NCBI RefSeq assembly: GCF_036669915.1
Contig: NC_089312.1
Coordinates: forward strand, 14,923,890 to 14,987,889
Length of the DNA: 64,000 bases
Origin: Pocillopora verrucosa
Taxonomy: Eukaryota; Cnidaria; Anthozoa; Scleractinia; Pocilloporidae
Reading direction: 5' to 3'
Position 1 is the first letter of the stretch; each line of letters opens with the position of its first letter. This document shows positions 36,022 through 48,293 of the stretch, in pieces. The translations under genes were made by a program, and so were the position numbers. The notes beneath the pieces were generated by a model, which saw nothing but the letters and a program-made list of their open reading frames with translations, was not told the origin of the DNA and ran no database searches.

Positions 36022-39000
36022 CTAATTAACATAGTCTAGTGGTCTGTTGAACCCTCCTCTTCTGTTCATGTATTGTCTGTTGAAGAAGAAGCAACACAAA
36101 ATGAATATGAATATGACACAGTCAACCTTCTGAAAAATGCAAAAGAAAAAATCTGCTCAATTCTCCTGGGAGCCAAATATTTGTTTTGCAATGATCCTCT
36201 CTTCTACCAAGGGAAATATTAATTCTTGAAACCCTTGGGGTGACCAACACATAATTTATCCTTACAGTAGTAGTATTTTCTCCTTACAGTTATACTTCTC
36301 TCCTCTTTTATCAAATCATTCATTGGGATCATGAGAATATAGGAAATAATCACTAACGTCAGAAGCCTTTATTGTAAAAAAAAATTCTCTATGTCAATAC
36401 CAAAGGAAATGTATAGAGAAAAGTATGGAAAATATGGATACTGATGTTAGGGTGAAAAGGATTTATTGTTGCTTGATCAATGTGACTCATGATTCTTTCT
36501 TCTACTTGCAACAGAATCATGTTATATCAAGAGTAAAATCCTCTTTCTGATGAACTTAAGCATTCTTATTAGGTACCTGTTTCCAGGATAATGTACTGAT
36601 AGTGCTAGGAGAAATTACATGTTGAACACACAGGCCAGTTGTTAAGGGTTAAAATATTAAAATAAGAAGACATTAGACTTATACTTGTATGCAGTTACCT
36701 GTATTTGTTAGCTTTTTTTACACTGGAGTAGCTTGAATTACATGCTCCTGCCACATGTTTACCCTGGAAAGGAAACACAATCATTGTAAAAGTCTTTTAG
36801 TTTGCTTTCTTGTGAAGAAATGCCTCCATTTACTGTCAAACCTTGATTATCTGGACCTCAATTATCTGGACCCTGATTATCAGGACCTTGATTATCAGGA
36901 CCTTGATTATCAGGACCTTGATTATCTGGACCTTGATTATCTGGACTTGCTCTGGTCCCATTATCTACGAACAATTATAAGCTAACTGCACTCTCCATGA
37001 TCCAAACTTTAAGCCCAGTCCCCACAAGTCAAGATAATCGAGGTTTGACCCTATTAGGTACTAAGTTAAAATAACTGGTGTATTGAAGATCACAACAACC
37101 TTAGTTGAATCAAAATTGGAGAATCCCATCATTTTCATCATGGCTTCTTCATCTTCATTAGGAATCTCTTCAACATCTGAAAAGGAAAGAAATACATAAC
37201 TCATAAATGGGAAATAATCATAATGACGAGTGTAAAGGATCACTAATGTTTAATGCCAACTGAAGGACAGATTATGCAATGTCCTGGTTACATTAAATGA
37301 TACTGTTATTGAATAACACAGGGTTGTCATCAAACAATGTAATAGATGCATGATCTGAACTGAGTAGGTGGCTTAATTGAATTACGTTTGTGTAGCAAGC
37401 ATGGCATGTTGCAAAGCAAACTGCCTGTCTAGGGGGGTCTGAAAAAAATGTAAAATTTGAAACTCTCTAAAGTGCAATGTCTAGCATCCTGGACAATATT
37501 TGAGTAACTTTTTTTAAGCCAGACACTAGTGTTAGAATCAGTTCAAAAGTACTCATTTTCTGTCTAATCACAATTTACAAAATAGCTGGTGCAATAATTG
37601 GTCTGACAGCTGGCAGTTTCTGCAATCTACTGGGTTCTAATGACAACTCTGTAACAATTCCATTTCAAGGAGTGTTCAGTCTGTGATAAAATTACCTTAA
37701 TTTGAAAAAAAAATCTGTAAAAAACAGACAGGTAGAGAATTAAAAAAATCACCTACAAAGGGACATTCGCATCACTGACCAAAAAAAGAAACATATTAAC
37801 ATGAGTTAGAGAATTTACCTTCTGATGTCATGGGTTAAAGGTCTAAGAGTATGTCCATACCTGCTGAGGCTTCTGTTCTTTTGTCACCCTCTGTTGATGT
37901 ATCATTTTTATCTGCCTTCCTTTTCTCTGCAGACCTGACCACAACAGAAATAATTGTCCAATTTAGAATCACTACTTTAGCCATTCTTAGATCAGGGGAA
38001 ACAAAGGTTAGATGAGGAGGTAACAATAAGGAGAAAATCGGCTTTGTTATTTTAAAGCAGGAGGTTAAAATCCACTCACTGTGAGTTAATGGTTTCAAAC
38101 TAATTTTTATATGAATACTTATTAACAGTACAGTCTGCACTTGAGCCAAGTAACTCATTCAGCCAGTGCTTAATCATCCTAGATTCTGTAGCAATTCTAA
38201 GCATTGCTTCCCCACAAAATGAGATGCTTGTCCAATACCCATTTATACTCCTGGGTGGAGAGGGAAACCATGAGAGTTGTGTCTTGCCCTAGAACACAAT
38301 ACAATGACCCCGCTATGTCTCCAAAGCAGACCTCTCAACCCTAAGTCTATTATATTAACCCTTTAATCCCTGCAAGTGACTAGCATCTAATTTCTCCTTT
38401 TAATTTTACCCATGAATCAAACATCAATGTCATGAGAATAAAGGAAATGATAATCAACTGAAGAACCTCTTGATCGTTAAACAAGTTCTCCTTGCCAGCA
38501 CATTGGGAAATGTATAGAGAACAGTATAGAGAATATGCACACTGATGTTAGGGTGTAAAGGGTTAACCATTAAGCCAGCGCATCTCCAATTTTATAAACT
38601 TTATGTTGGTAAATATCACTTTGATACAATCATACAAAAAATATAATATAGGGGCTTTTAAAGCACCTGGAACACAGATTTGTCAAACACTCACCTTGAA
38701 CGTGATCTTTTGGAGCGCCTAGGTGATGATGATCTAATAGAATCATAAAACCACAATTGAAAACTGAACAAGTATAAATGAGTCCCAATATTTAAAGAAA
38801 TTTTCCTGGAAATCTTCATCTCAGTGGCAAAAGTTGTTGTCATATGGTCAAAAAACTAGATTTGAAGTAGTTCCCCCACCATGATAAAATGAAAATACAA
38901 TCAATATACACAAATATGAAGTTGACATAAATCAAACTCCATGTAAAATATCTTCAGGTTTGTCACCCTATGGCCAAGGGTTGCCTTCATTCCTGACTTT

Positions 39001-42000
39001 TCAAGGCCCTTTCTTTAGCATATGACTATTGGCATGGTCTTTTATTTTGCCTCACCTGGACCTCCTTCTCCTTGGAGACTGTGATCTGCAAATAGAGTAA
39101 CAAAGAATTAGTAATCAACTAATATTGTAAGCCAGTTGATGAGTACTTTTTTTTTATCACTTAGTGCATGAAATTTCTAACAGCGGTAGGTTTTTGTCTT
39201 ACATAATGGCTGATCGAGAGCTCAACCTGGTTTCAGAAGCAAGAAGTATAGTATCCTTATTCCCATTGCAAAGAATGGATAGAGTATTAGACCATCACAT
39301 GGAACCCATGTAGACATTTTTAAGTTTCCCAGACAGTTTCCTGGTTTCCATTTCTACTCCTGAGTGGCAGAATTCAAAGTAAATCACACAGTCAGAGCTT
39401 GAATGTGAATCTCTGAAACTGTGTCCAGTATGTGAACCATCATAAAGCCATGATTTCCGTTGGCAAACCTAAAATTATTCACAAAGGGGTTGCCATCATG
39501 CAGCAAAAAAGACTGGTCTTTAATATACAACTATATCTAGCACTGAAAAAGGTTAAAGCCATCTAGATTAACCTGATTTGCCTGTGTCCTCAAACCTGAA
39601 ATAAACATTTTAACATGATATTGACTTTACCAAAAATTATTGTAGGTCAAAGAGGAGTACTGGGCAACCCACACCCCCTCTCCCCTCCCTAATGACCGAT
39701 TCTGTGTTGACTCAGCTTGTGGATAATTTGTGAAAAAACTTTACATAACAGCAGATACTTTGTCTGTTCTTCAAAACATACCAAGTGGATATCTGATGGA
39801 CAGCATTGTCCACACATTGAAAAACCATGGCGTAGGTGATATTCATGGCTTTAAACACTTGTTGTAAGCCACTCAAGTGGCTAGAAGAATCAAGAGATAC
39901 TTCAGTGTTAAATATGAATAGCTGGCTTAAAAGTAAACTGCCAGTTGCAACAATAAGGTTAAATTTAGAGAGAAATAATTCAGGAAAGGAACTTTTTTAA
40001 AGTACAATTCCTTCTTTTATGTCCCATATCTGGCAAAAAATATCTGAGAATGAAAAAAAGGTGTAAGGCACTCAGTTCAAGATAACCTAACTTAATTGGC
40101 AACCTGAAGAATGCAACTAGTTACAAAGGTTTGATCGAAAAATGTGAATTCATATCATTTGTTTGCCAGTCTTTTCATTTCCACTCTTCCAGGTAGTAAG
40201 TTGGCATAATTTTGTCCTCCACTTACCAAATAGTTTTGTAGCTTTTAGGTAAAAAACAACCAGCATAGGACCTGGTGCTATATGACTTAATACCTCATGG
40301 TACATGTAAGGACAGAATTTAAAGATATTAAACTCATAATGAAGGCAGTATAAGAGATGATGCATTTGCAAGACTGTCTGCCTCTCTCTTTCATGGTTGG
40401 GGTTCAACTTAGTCATTTCTAGGTTAAGCACCATCTTCATTTTTATCCGTGCTATGATGAGTTTTACTTAGAATCTCCTGTTTCCCTCCATTAAAGACAA
40501 AAAGGGAAAGATTTACGCAGAAAGAGATTCTATATGTAGTTCTGCCAGTGTAAAGTCGTATTCAACTACAAATTAAAATGTATTTACCTTCTGTGTCTTC
40601 TTGGGGAAGGGGATCTAAAACAAAAGAGGAAGAAGATTTAATTTCGAAAAAACATACATTCAAACCTCTCTTCTTTACCACTTTTTACACGTGACTACCT
40701 CATTTCCAAATCACAAATTTTTCTTTTGAATACACTGTGTTTGAAAACTCCTATTAAATACCCCTCAAAGATGACCATGACTGAAAACTTTTATGTACAA
40801 TATGAGTAAGCTTTTTAGGTTAAGATGGATCTTAACATTTAAAATGGTGTGTCCTTGTCTCTAAAAACCATGATACTATTAGCCTACATCCATTCAGATG
40901 CAAAAAAAAAGAGAGAGGGAATGAGGCCCTTATTGATAAACATTTATCCCTAAAGCTTGCTCAATAAAAGATTTTTTTAACATGCTTAACAGGGTTGTCA
41001 AAAAGCACCAGCAACCGGCAATATCACCGGCTACTTTTTCAGTTGCGCCGGCTACAGTTCATCGGTTAAAAAAAAAAAAAAAAAAAACGGAAGGAAAAAA
41101 GAAAGGTTTTGAATTTACTGAAACCAAGAATGAAGTGCCTCATATTGTGGAGTAATGATAAAGAAAAAAAAACACACATACTGTAGTGTTTTGTATTACC
41201 GAACGCTTCTCAATGATTTTCACAAGATGTGATCCAATGCCCGCCGACACGACTAGATGCAAAATGGTTGCCTGTAGTTTTCTGTGTGCTAATTGGATTA
41301 GTTTGTTTTCCGAATTTCTTTAATTCACTAATGCTTGATACTAATTTGGTATCTCACTTAAAAACTAAATGGGAAATAATCTTGAACTAGCACTTTCTGA
41401 GTCATTTGCACTTTGATACAATTCTGAAATTCACCATTGTTTTGATAAGCAACATCACGTCAAATAATTTCTCATGGTCAAAATACGATAAAGATTTCAA
41501 GTTGTACTGATGGCAAGATAGCAACAGTATTTTTGAGTCATAGGAAAAATCAAAAGAAGATGGAATCCTGTTTGGAACCAGTAGTCTCTTTCAATTCTAC
41601 ACTTACTGTACACTTTGCAGGAAAGCACTGGTACTCCAAATTTTTTTTCTTTCACAAAAAAATTTGTGCTGTGTGTCACATGTGACTACTAAACTGACTG
41701 ACTGACTGACACATGACTACTAAATTGTTTTTTTTGAACTCACTAATAAAAATGTTTAAATCTTCTTAGAGTGGTAAAAGGAATGTTAACTGTTGCCAGT
41801 TAGATTAGTGCAAACATATGAAAATTGTTTCAAGGAGAGGCAATTTCAGCTGGTGGAAAAACCCTACATTCATTTTGCTTCAGGCGCCACCGCCCCTGTA
41901 CCCTGCTGGGGGCCTCAGTGGCCCCAGACCCCCCACCTAGCATGGGAGGCCTTTGACCCCCAGTGCCGCCTACTTTCTCACATTCTCCTTCTACTTTAAA

Positions 42001-43731
42001 TCTTTTTGACAACCCTGCTTAAAATATTTCACCACATAATTGCCAATTATAAAAATAATATCAAACACATTAGAGCTTTCTTTGATTTGGATATATATAG
42101 ATGTGTTTAAGACTCTTTTGTTACCCAAACTGCCCAAAACATTTATTCACATGATAAAAAAAAGTTGGCCAAAAGTTTTGAAGTATGTGATTAAGCTATG
42201 TGTAGGTAACAGGATTAATGTTGATAATGAGGTGGGCACTCTGTAAGCCAATTAAAACATAAGATTCCCTTTATCATGCCTGCTTGCAAATCCAACCATA
42301 TGATTTATCTCCATTGCCTGAAATTGTCTAACTGTCTTAACCTCCAAGAAGCAAGATAATTTTATAAGCCTTTCAAAATGATATGAGATTCTCATTGTGA
42401 TGTTCTACTGGTTCAGAAACCATAAATCATAAAGTATTTAGGGTTAACACATGCATTTGAAAATTAATTAGACTCCAAAGTGAAAACAATCTATGACCTA
42501 AAATTAAGAGCCTATAATGTACAGTTCAACTTCTCATGGAAAATGACCAGTGGTGAGTGACAGCAAGGGTATTTACTCACAGAAGGTTTGGCTGCCTACT
42601 CCTAATATTGCATTTAATTAACAACACACATTATGTTTAATGTTTATCTTTGATTAAGATATTTTTCATGGTGGTATATGATAACAGTTTAATGCAACAC
42701 AGGAAATAAAAATCTGAACCACAAATATCCAAGGCTTTTTCAAGACAAAATCGTCTCTACTTAATCACAAAACTGTCATGCTGACAAACTAAAATTATGC
42801 ATCTGTCACTGCACCTTGAAAAAGAGCGATGTCTTCGTCGCTTTGGTGACCTGGATCTGCTTCGTCTGCGATCTACTAATGAAATGGCCATATATAAGCA
42901 AGGTGAATTTAAATAGTGTTGATCCACAAGATGAAATTTTAAAATCTCACTTTAACATTAGATTTAGCCATTCAAGGAACAAATGTCTTATTTCAATTCT
43001 GATGTTAAGGGCCCTTGTTTCTTGTTTTAAATTTCTTGATTAAAAAAAAAACATCAAAAACAAGTTTAACTCCTCATTTCTAGAAATACTTCACATAAGG
43101 AAGATTAACCAAGATTTCTTGTGTCCAAAATCATTCTTATACTTTAACCCTTTACACTCGAACATCAACATCCATATTCTCCATACTCTTCTCAATACAT
43201 TTCCTTTGGTACTGACAAGGAGAATTCTTTTAACAATGATGCTTCTTAGATTGGTGATCATTTTCCTTTATCCTTGTGATCTTAATGGCTGATTCAGCAG
43301 TATAATTGTAAGGAGAAATTAGATTCTGGTCTAACTCTTAGGGGTTTAAGGGTGAACACGTTTTACATTTTTTTTAACCCTTATTCAAGGACCCATTTCC
43401 TTTTTTAATTTTCAAAATGACGATCACATTTCCAACTTTCTGAGAAAATAACTTAGCTCGAGTGTCCAAAGAGCAGATCTTAATCAGAACTATCCAATTT
43501 GGGTACTTACCATCTTTTCTTCGTTCTTTTGAACGTGATCGACTACGTCTACGTTCTGTAAAAACTGTCAAAGTAGGATATGAAAGCATAACGCTGAAGA
43601 GAGCTTTATTTCTTTCAATTACGATTACAAATAATTCCTCTTCTCAGTTGAGAAACAAAAAAAAATACTTGATGTTTTCGAGACTTACCTCTGCCACGGG
43701 GAGAGCGGCTACGACTTCTACTCCGCGGCAT
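36022..43731 (-). CDS. SNRNP27: U4/U6.U5 tri-snRNP 27 kDa protein
   Basis: Ten coding exons give 171 residues (human about 155): 43731-43689, 43555-43511, 42875-42815, 40614-40588, 39085-39056, 38733-38695, 37934-37861, 37176-37100, 36763-36699 and 36076-36022. The N-terminal half is an RS domain (MPRSRSRSRSPRGR, then RRRSRSRSKERRKDG and RSRSRSPKRRRHRSFSR). The C-terminal half is the conserved tail: an acidic helix ending MMKMMGFSNFDSTK, then a segment corresponding to the human GKKVDGSV region, and QYMNRRGGFNRPLDYVN. By family it is a nuclear splicing factor of the tri-snRNP that helps in 5' splice-site handover before activation. All junctions are in frame. The donor at 37099 (gttgtt) is weak. 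The first intron is only 133 bases. Confidence 0.93.
36256..36461. mobile_element. TTAA-type MITE, acaccc family, decayed
   Basis: The interior (gggatcatgagaatataggaaat, then atggatactgatgttagggt) matches the intact copy at 38359-38562. The ends have lost clear TTAA flanks. It is in the last SNRNP27 intron. Confidence 0.55.
36846..36960. repeat. 15-bp minisatellite
   Basis: About eight tandem units of the type gattatctggacctt and gattatcaggacctt. It lies in an intron of SNRNP27, 80 bases upstream of exon 36763-36699 in transcript order. Confidence 0.9.
38170..38340. repeat. Dispersed repeat with cttgccctagaacac motif
   Basis: The stretch carries tacccatttatactcctggg and gtgtcttgccctagaacaca, then a remnant of a B-box-like end. 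A related, more decayed copy lies at about 39235-39450 (tccatttctactcctgagtgg, then acagtcagagcttgaatgtg). Such segments are common dispersed repeats in invertebrate genomes; the class is uncertain. Confidence 0.45.
38359..38562. mobile_element. TTAA-type MITE, acaccc family, intact
   Basis: It is flanked by TTAA at 38355-38358 and 38563-38566 and is 204 bases long. The ends are ccctttaatccctgc and gttagggtgtaaaggg. It is in a SNRNP27 intron. Confidence 0.85.
40990..42018. mobile_element. 1.03-kb non-autonomous element with TTAA flanks
   Basis: The ends are a 16-base inverted repeat: cagggttgtcaaaaag at the left and ctttttgacaaccctg(c) at the right. TTAA stands at 40986-40989 and 42019-42022. 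Inside are a ccggctac-rich piece (41025-41065), an A run and a GC-rich piece (41883-41970). No transposase frame is present. It lies within the SNRNP27 intron of 2.2 kb. Confidence 0.8.
43148..43355. mobile_element. TTAA-type MITE, acaccc family
   Basis: A TTAA at 43144-43147 is followed by ccctttacactcgaacatca. The right end reads ctcttaggggtttaagggtg with the flank changed to gaac. It sits in a SNRNP27 intron. Confidence 0.75.
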
Positions 43732-46700
43732 ACCTTTAGATAATATCCTTAGCTAACTAGAATTAAGAGTAACGTACTCAAACCTGCGATGAATCGAAAC
43801 GTTTTTGAAAATTTTATAAAACGACAAAGGGTCGTGGAAACATCAAGGATACACGAGCTGAAGGCTCGCATTTGGACTAGCGGTTACTTACTTCAACCTT
43901 ATGTGTACGCCTATTTTCAGAACACCTCATGTATTACGGGCTCATATATAGGCATCATCAGCTGACAGAGCAAAGACGACTGAGATCACAATCAAATCAC
44001 AATTTTCGTAACCTACCTCCGACTCATAAAGCTCGTAAAACCTTTTGAAGCTCTCTACAAGCGAACTAGACCCTGTGAGCAGGGTAACTGGGATACCTGG
44101 GTGGTACTGGATCCTTGGAATCAAGTGTAGTGATACTACGGGTGTCGAACTAGTATACTGAAATAGTGAGCTCAAGTCTAGCCAAGTTACTTTTTGTAGG
44201 CTGGGTGGATTACTTGAAATATTGTAAATGGTCTACATTATTACAAAAGGAAAGAAGAGTATTAACGCGGAAAAGAACGAAAATGTCGAATTACCTTACA
44301 CACAGGTATTTTGTGGTAGATTGTGTGTGTTGTGCGAATAAATGTAACCAAAAATTAACTGTATTGGTGCCACGGATACCTGTTAGTACAAACTGCAGAC
44401 AGCAGACCGGATACGAAATATAGACTGCAGAATGCAGAGTTGGTACAAAATGCAGACTGAGAATCTGAAGAGTTTTTACGTCTGGTATATAATAACATGT
44501 TATCTTGCAGCTTACCGAGCGTCACGCAATCGCTTTTCCGCGATCAGCCTTCACGATTATTTGCACTATTGTGGAAAATTCCTGGCCCATTACTTGATGA
44601 AAATCGATCGTAATATAATTTCAAGCCTTCAATATAGTCTTCTTACTTTGCACGCGAGTTGGTTGGTGTGATGTACAGATTTTACCAACGTAATAAAAGT
44701 AGATTACGTGAATAACAGTGATGGTAAAGCAAGCTTAAAACGGCAGAAATCGCCAGAAACTACAACGGATACACAGGGTATGAGTAGTTTTTATTGATTT
44801 TACGAGAAAAATTTTCATGTTTCGAAATATTTATCGTTGTAAATCGACTATATTTCGTTTCCTATACTATTCTTTATAACGTGTTCAAATTTTCAACTGT
44901 TCCTCTCGTAACTTAACACTGAGTCACACAGCGCGTGACGCGTTCATGAATTAATCGTTGGCTTTTTCTCGAGGCGTGAGCATGGGCCGCCTGTGACAAG
45001 ACAATTGCGTAAACAATACTTAACATAATAACATTATACACAAAAAACACAGGATTTTGGATCATGTATTTATTAAAAAGGAATATCCATACAACTACAA
45101 TGAAAACAAACATAAGATTAACCTTTCTGATCGTGAAATATTGAAGAAATGTAAAATGGTTTCCGTGTTTACATAGCCTGATGTAAACACGCGGGAGGTT
45201 GGGAGAACACGAGATAAGCGTGTAAAATAACTAATGAAAGAGGAACGAAAACCGTGTTTACATACGCTCATATAAAATGGTTTTATGGCCAATCAGAGCG
45301 CGCGTACTATTTGAATTATTTTATAAAATATATATATAAACTCATTTAGTCAGTTTAGGCGGACAACCAGAGACTGGAGACATTCGTGTATTTCACCGCA
45401 GACAGGAATGGCTCCAACTCATGCGTATATTAATTTTTTTTTCGTTCTGGCTAAATAATTCATACACTGAGATAAAAACTGAAAGAGCGATTTATTAGGT
45501 TCTTCTTAAGTTGAAGTCTACAGTGCTGGCAAATGAAGCCCTCTTTTCTAACTACAGGGCTTCCTAAGTTTTAAAATAATGCAGCAACTGCATCTCACGT
45601 TTGGAAAATCACGCAATGTTGTGTGACGCTGCGACCGATGTTTTTAATTTACAGTATGCTCTGCTGGAGAAATATGGCTTAGCCACAATCGAGGGAGTTT
45701 TTTTTTCGTGGAAAACTGATTCTCTAGGTTATTGTTCACATGAAGGACAAATCCATTCATCGGGCTCTTCATCTGTTTTAAAACTACTGCTCGCACAGCG
45801 CTGCTCACTAGTTTAGTTTTAAATTTTTTTTTTCCAAAACTGTTTAAAAAATTATTTTAAAATTATTGAAAAAAAATTATTAAAATTGAGTTGGAGCTAT
45901 TCCTGTCTGCGGTGAAATACAGTAATGGCTCCAGTCTCTGGTCGTGCGCGTGAACTGACTAAATGAATTTAGTCAGCGGAGCTAGTCAGCAGATGACTTT
46001 TCCATCGCCGGAATATCGCTGAACGACCTCGCTGAACAAGCTAGACTCTGCCTTCTCTTCATTATGTATGCCATTAAGTAGCCATTTCTTGTTTGACTCA
46101 TCGGTGTTTTCACATTGATATTTCATTGTTCCGCTTCGAGACACGCGGTTAACCATACTCACGTGTAAGGAGTTAAGATATAAGTTATTAACTTTTACTA
46201 TTTTTATCATCCAATCACAGGTCGGATCCATTCCTGTATTTAGTCGCTTGTTTCACAAGCAGTTTGCATCCATTAGAGTTTTGTTCTTCAGTCTCACGGT
46301 AGTAGTGTTGTTCAGTAGATTGCACAGAGTATATGCAGTTTGGTTTCAGATTTCAGAATTTGCTTTTTACAACAAGTGTACGTTTTTCAACTAAGACGTT
46401 GGCATACTTGGCATACAAGGCATACAAGGCATTCAAGGCTTTAATAGCTTTCAAGCGTTCACGACTCAATCCGTTCCAAAATTACCGCTCAATAACATCT
46501 TTTAGTGTGGATTGACCGCGAACAATACGACTTGTGTATGCGTCTGTAAGTATTTTGAGCGTTTGCGCCATAATGCTCTAGGTGGTTGTAATTCATACAC
46601 GTTGAAATACAAAACGACAGACGAAAGAGTCTTTACAAGCAAACATCTCGTGGTTCGTCATGTGACCCGGCCCTGTCCGTGCATGACAACGTCAATCATC

Positions 46701-48293
46701 ATCAAGATAACACGCGTGATCAGCATGTGAACACCTCATTCGATCACAGTTAGTTGTCATGGTGTTGAGGGCCCAATGACCACTGGGTACTATTGCGCAA
46801 TTTTTCCATTTTGTGGCGGAGGAAAAAAAATAGACGACAAAAAAAAAGGCATTTTATGACTGGGCTACCACAGGTATCCCAGTAACAAAAATGGTCTTAC
46901 AGCAATTAAGCTAGAATGAAACTGAATTATGCTACCTAACGAGTTTGGTTTCGGTCATTCAGTCATATGGCTTGGATTAGGGCGGGAGAAGGCACTAGAA
47001 TCGAGGAATGAGATAGATACAAGACCAGTGCTTGTATATGCAAGGCAAACCAAGCCTACGGAGCCACAAGTAAAAACGGAAAATTTTAAACCTCCCATCG
47101 AGGTGGCTCTGAACTTTGTCGAATCGCATTACCCGTTGTCACAGTAATAAATTTTTTACGTCATTCAGTCATGAGTCCGTCAATTAACAGAGGCGTTCTT
47201 AATATTCTTACACCAATTTAGCATAAATCTACGAGCTTTCACTTACAGATGCTGCTATCTGATTGGCTACGCTATATATTCTGTTAAAGATCATGGTTGT
47301 ATACGCAATAAAATCAAAACGTGAGCCTGTTTTTATTTTTTGGTGCATTTCTATTGGAACAATTAGTTTATTCTTTCTCAATTTCTTTGCGTGATATTAA
47401 TTTGGGCATCGCCCTCTTCAGGTATCACGCGATATAATTTATCTCATAATTTAATCGTTGATTAGTTGATGAGTGACAGCTTTGAATAGTAAAGATGGAA
47501 CATCGTACAAAAAAACCAAATTGTTGTACTACTGCCAATACTAACGCGGTGCCCTCTTTGCACCTAACTTCGGGTCATTGCATTTTTTCAAGCACTTGTT
47601 ACGGTCTAACTGCAATCATAAACACAGATCATTGTCCAGGCTCCACGATGTCGCCCAGAAGTGACAATTACTATCCAGGGGCAGTACTTATCAGAGTCAA
47701 TGCGACTTAAAGTTCTCTTTTGCGCAGAAACACCACACGTAGTTGGAGTAGATACTCTTTTTTCTTAGTAATAACTGACTCCTCTGAGAAAAGCCAAGCC
47801 ACTTGCCAAGCTCAAGGTAATTTAAAGATAATTAATCATGTTGAAGTCCATGATGTAAAATTAATTTAATTTTATCGCGTTGAAACGCACTTCTAAGCTA
47901 TGATAGTTTCTCTCCTTCACACATGTTTTCTTGGCACCCGTCCAGACATGACCTCGAAGTTATCTTTCCGCATGTTAATTTAAATAAGGAAGTTCAGATT
48001 ACGGTAAAACTTACAGAGAAAATATCGATCGGATTTCACATAGATAAACGGATTTATTCAGTATGATTTGTTTTGCCAACGGATCAACTTAATGATCTTA
48101 GTTCGTCAACAGATTGAATTGATCCCTGCTGCGTTAGAAGGCAAACAATGCGGCTTTATGTTACATTCTCGTGAGAAAACTTGGAAGTGTCTTGATTGAA
48201 TTTTGTCTTCCAGGCCCCGTTGAAATAACTTACGAGTCTCACTGATCGCGAGATTAGACTGTTAAAGACAACGGATCTGATCTTTCTTTAATA
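43732..48293. other. Intergenic stretch rich in repeats, no gene seen
   Basis: This holds the SNRNP27 promoter on the left and that of the SEA protein on the right. Between them are a fold-back element (45342-45966) and other repeat-like DNA, including cacgcggg-type sequence with ccaatcagagcgcgcg at about 45150-45310 and short cattcaaggc repeats near 46410-46440. Small frames occur but none resembles a protein family. Confidence 0.4.
45342..45966. mobile_element. 625-bp element with about 80-bp inverted ends
   Basis: The left end runs tcatttagtcagtttaggcg, then accagagactggagacattc, then tatttcaccgcagacaggaa and tggctccaactca. The right end is its reverse complement with few changes (tgagttggagctattcctgt, then ctgcggtgaaatacag, then ccagtctctggtc and gactaaatga). 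The interior has no transposase. A tail aatttagtcagc beyond the right end repeats part of the terminus. Confidence 0.85.

Noticed and set aside
36846-36960. CRISPR-like array
   Set aside because: Units are directly adjacent with no unique spacers, and the genome is animal.
36755-36985. 76-codon plus frame with DLDYQ repeats
   Set aside because: It is a translation of the 15-bp minisatellite on the strand opposite SNRNP27.
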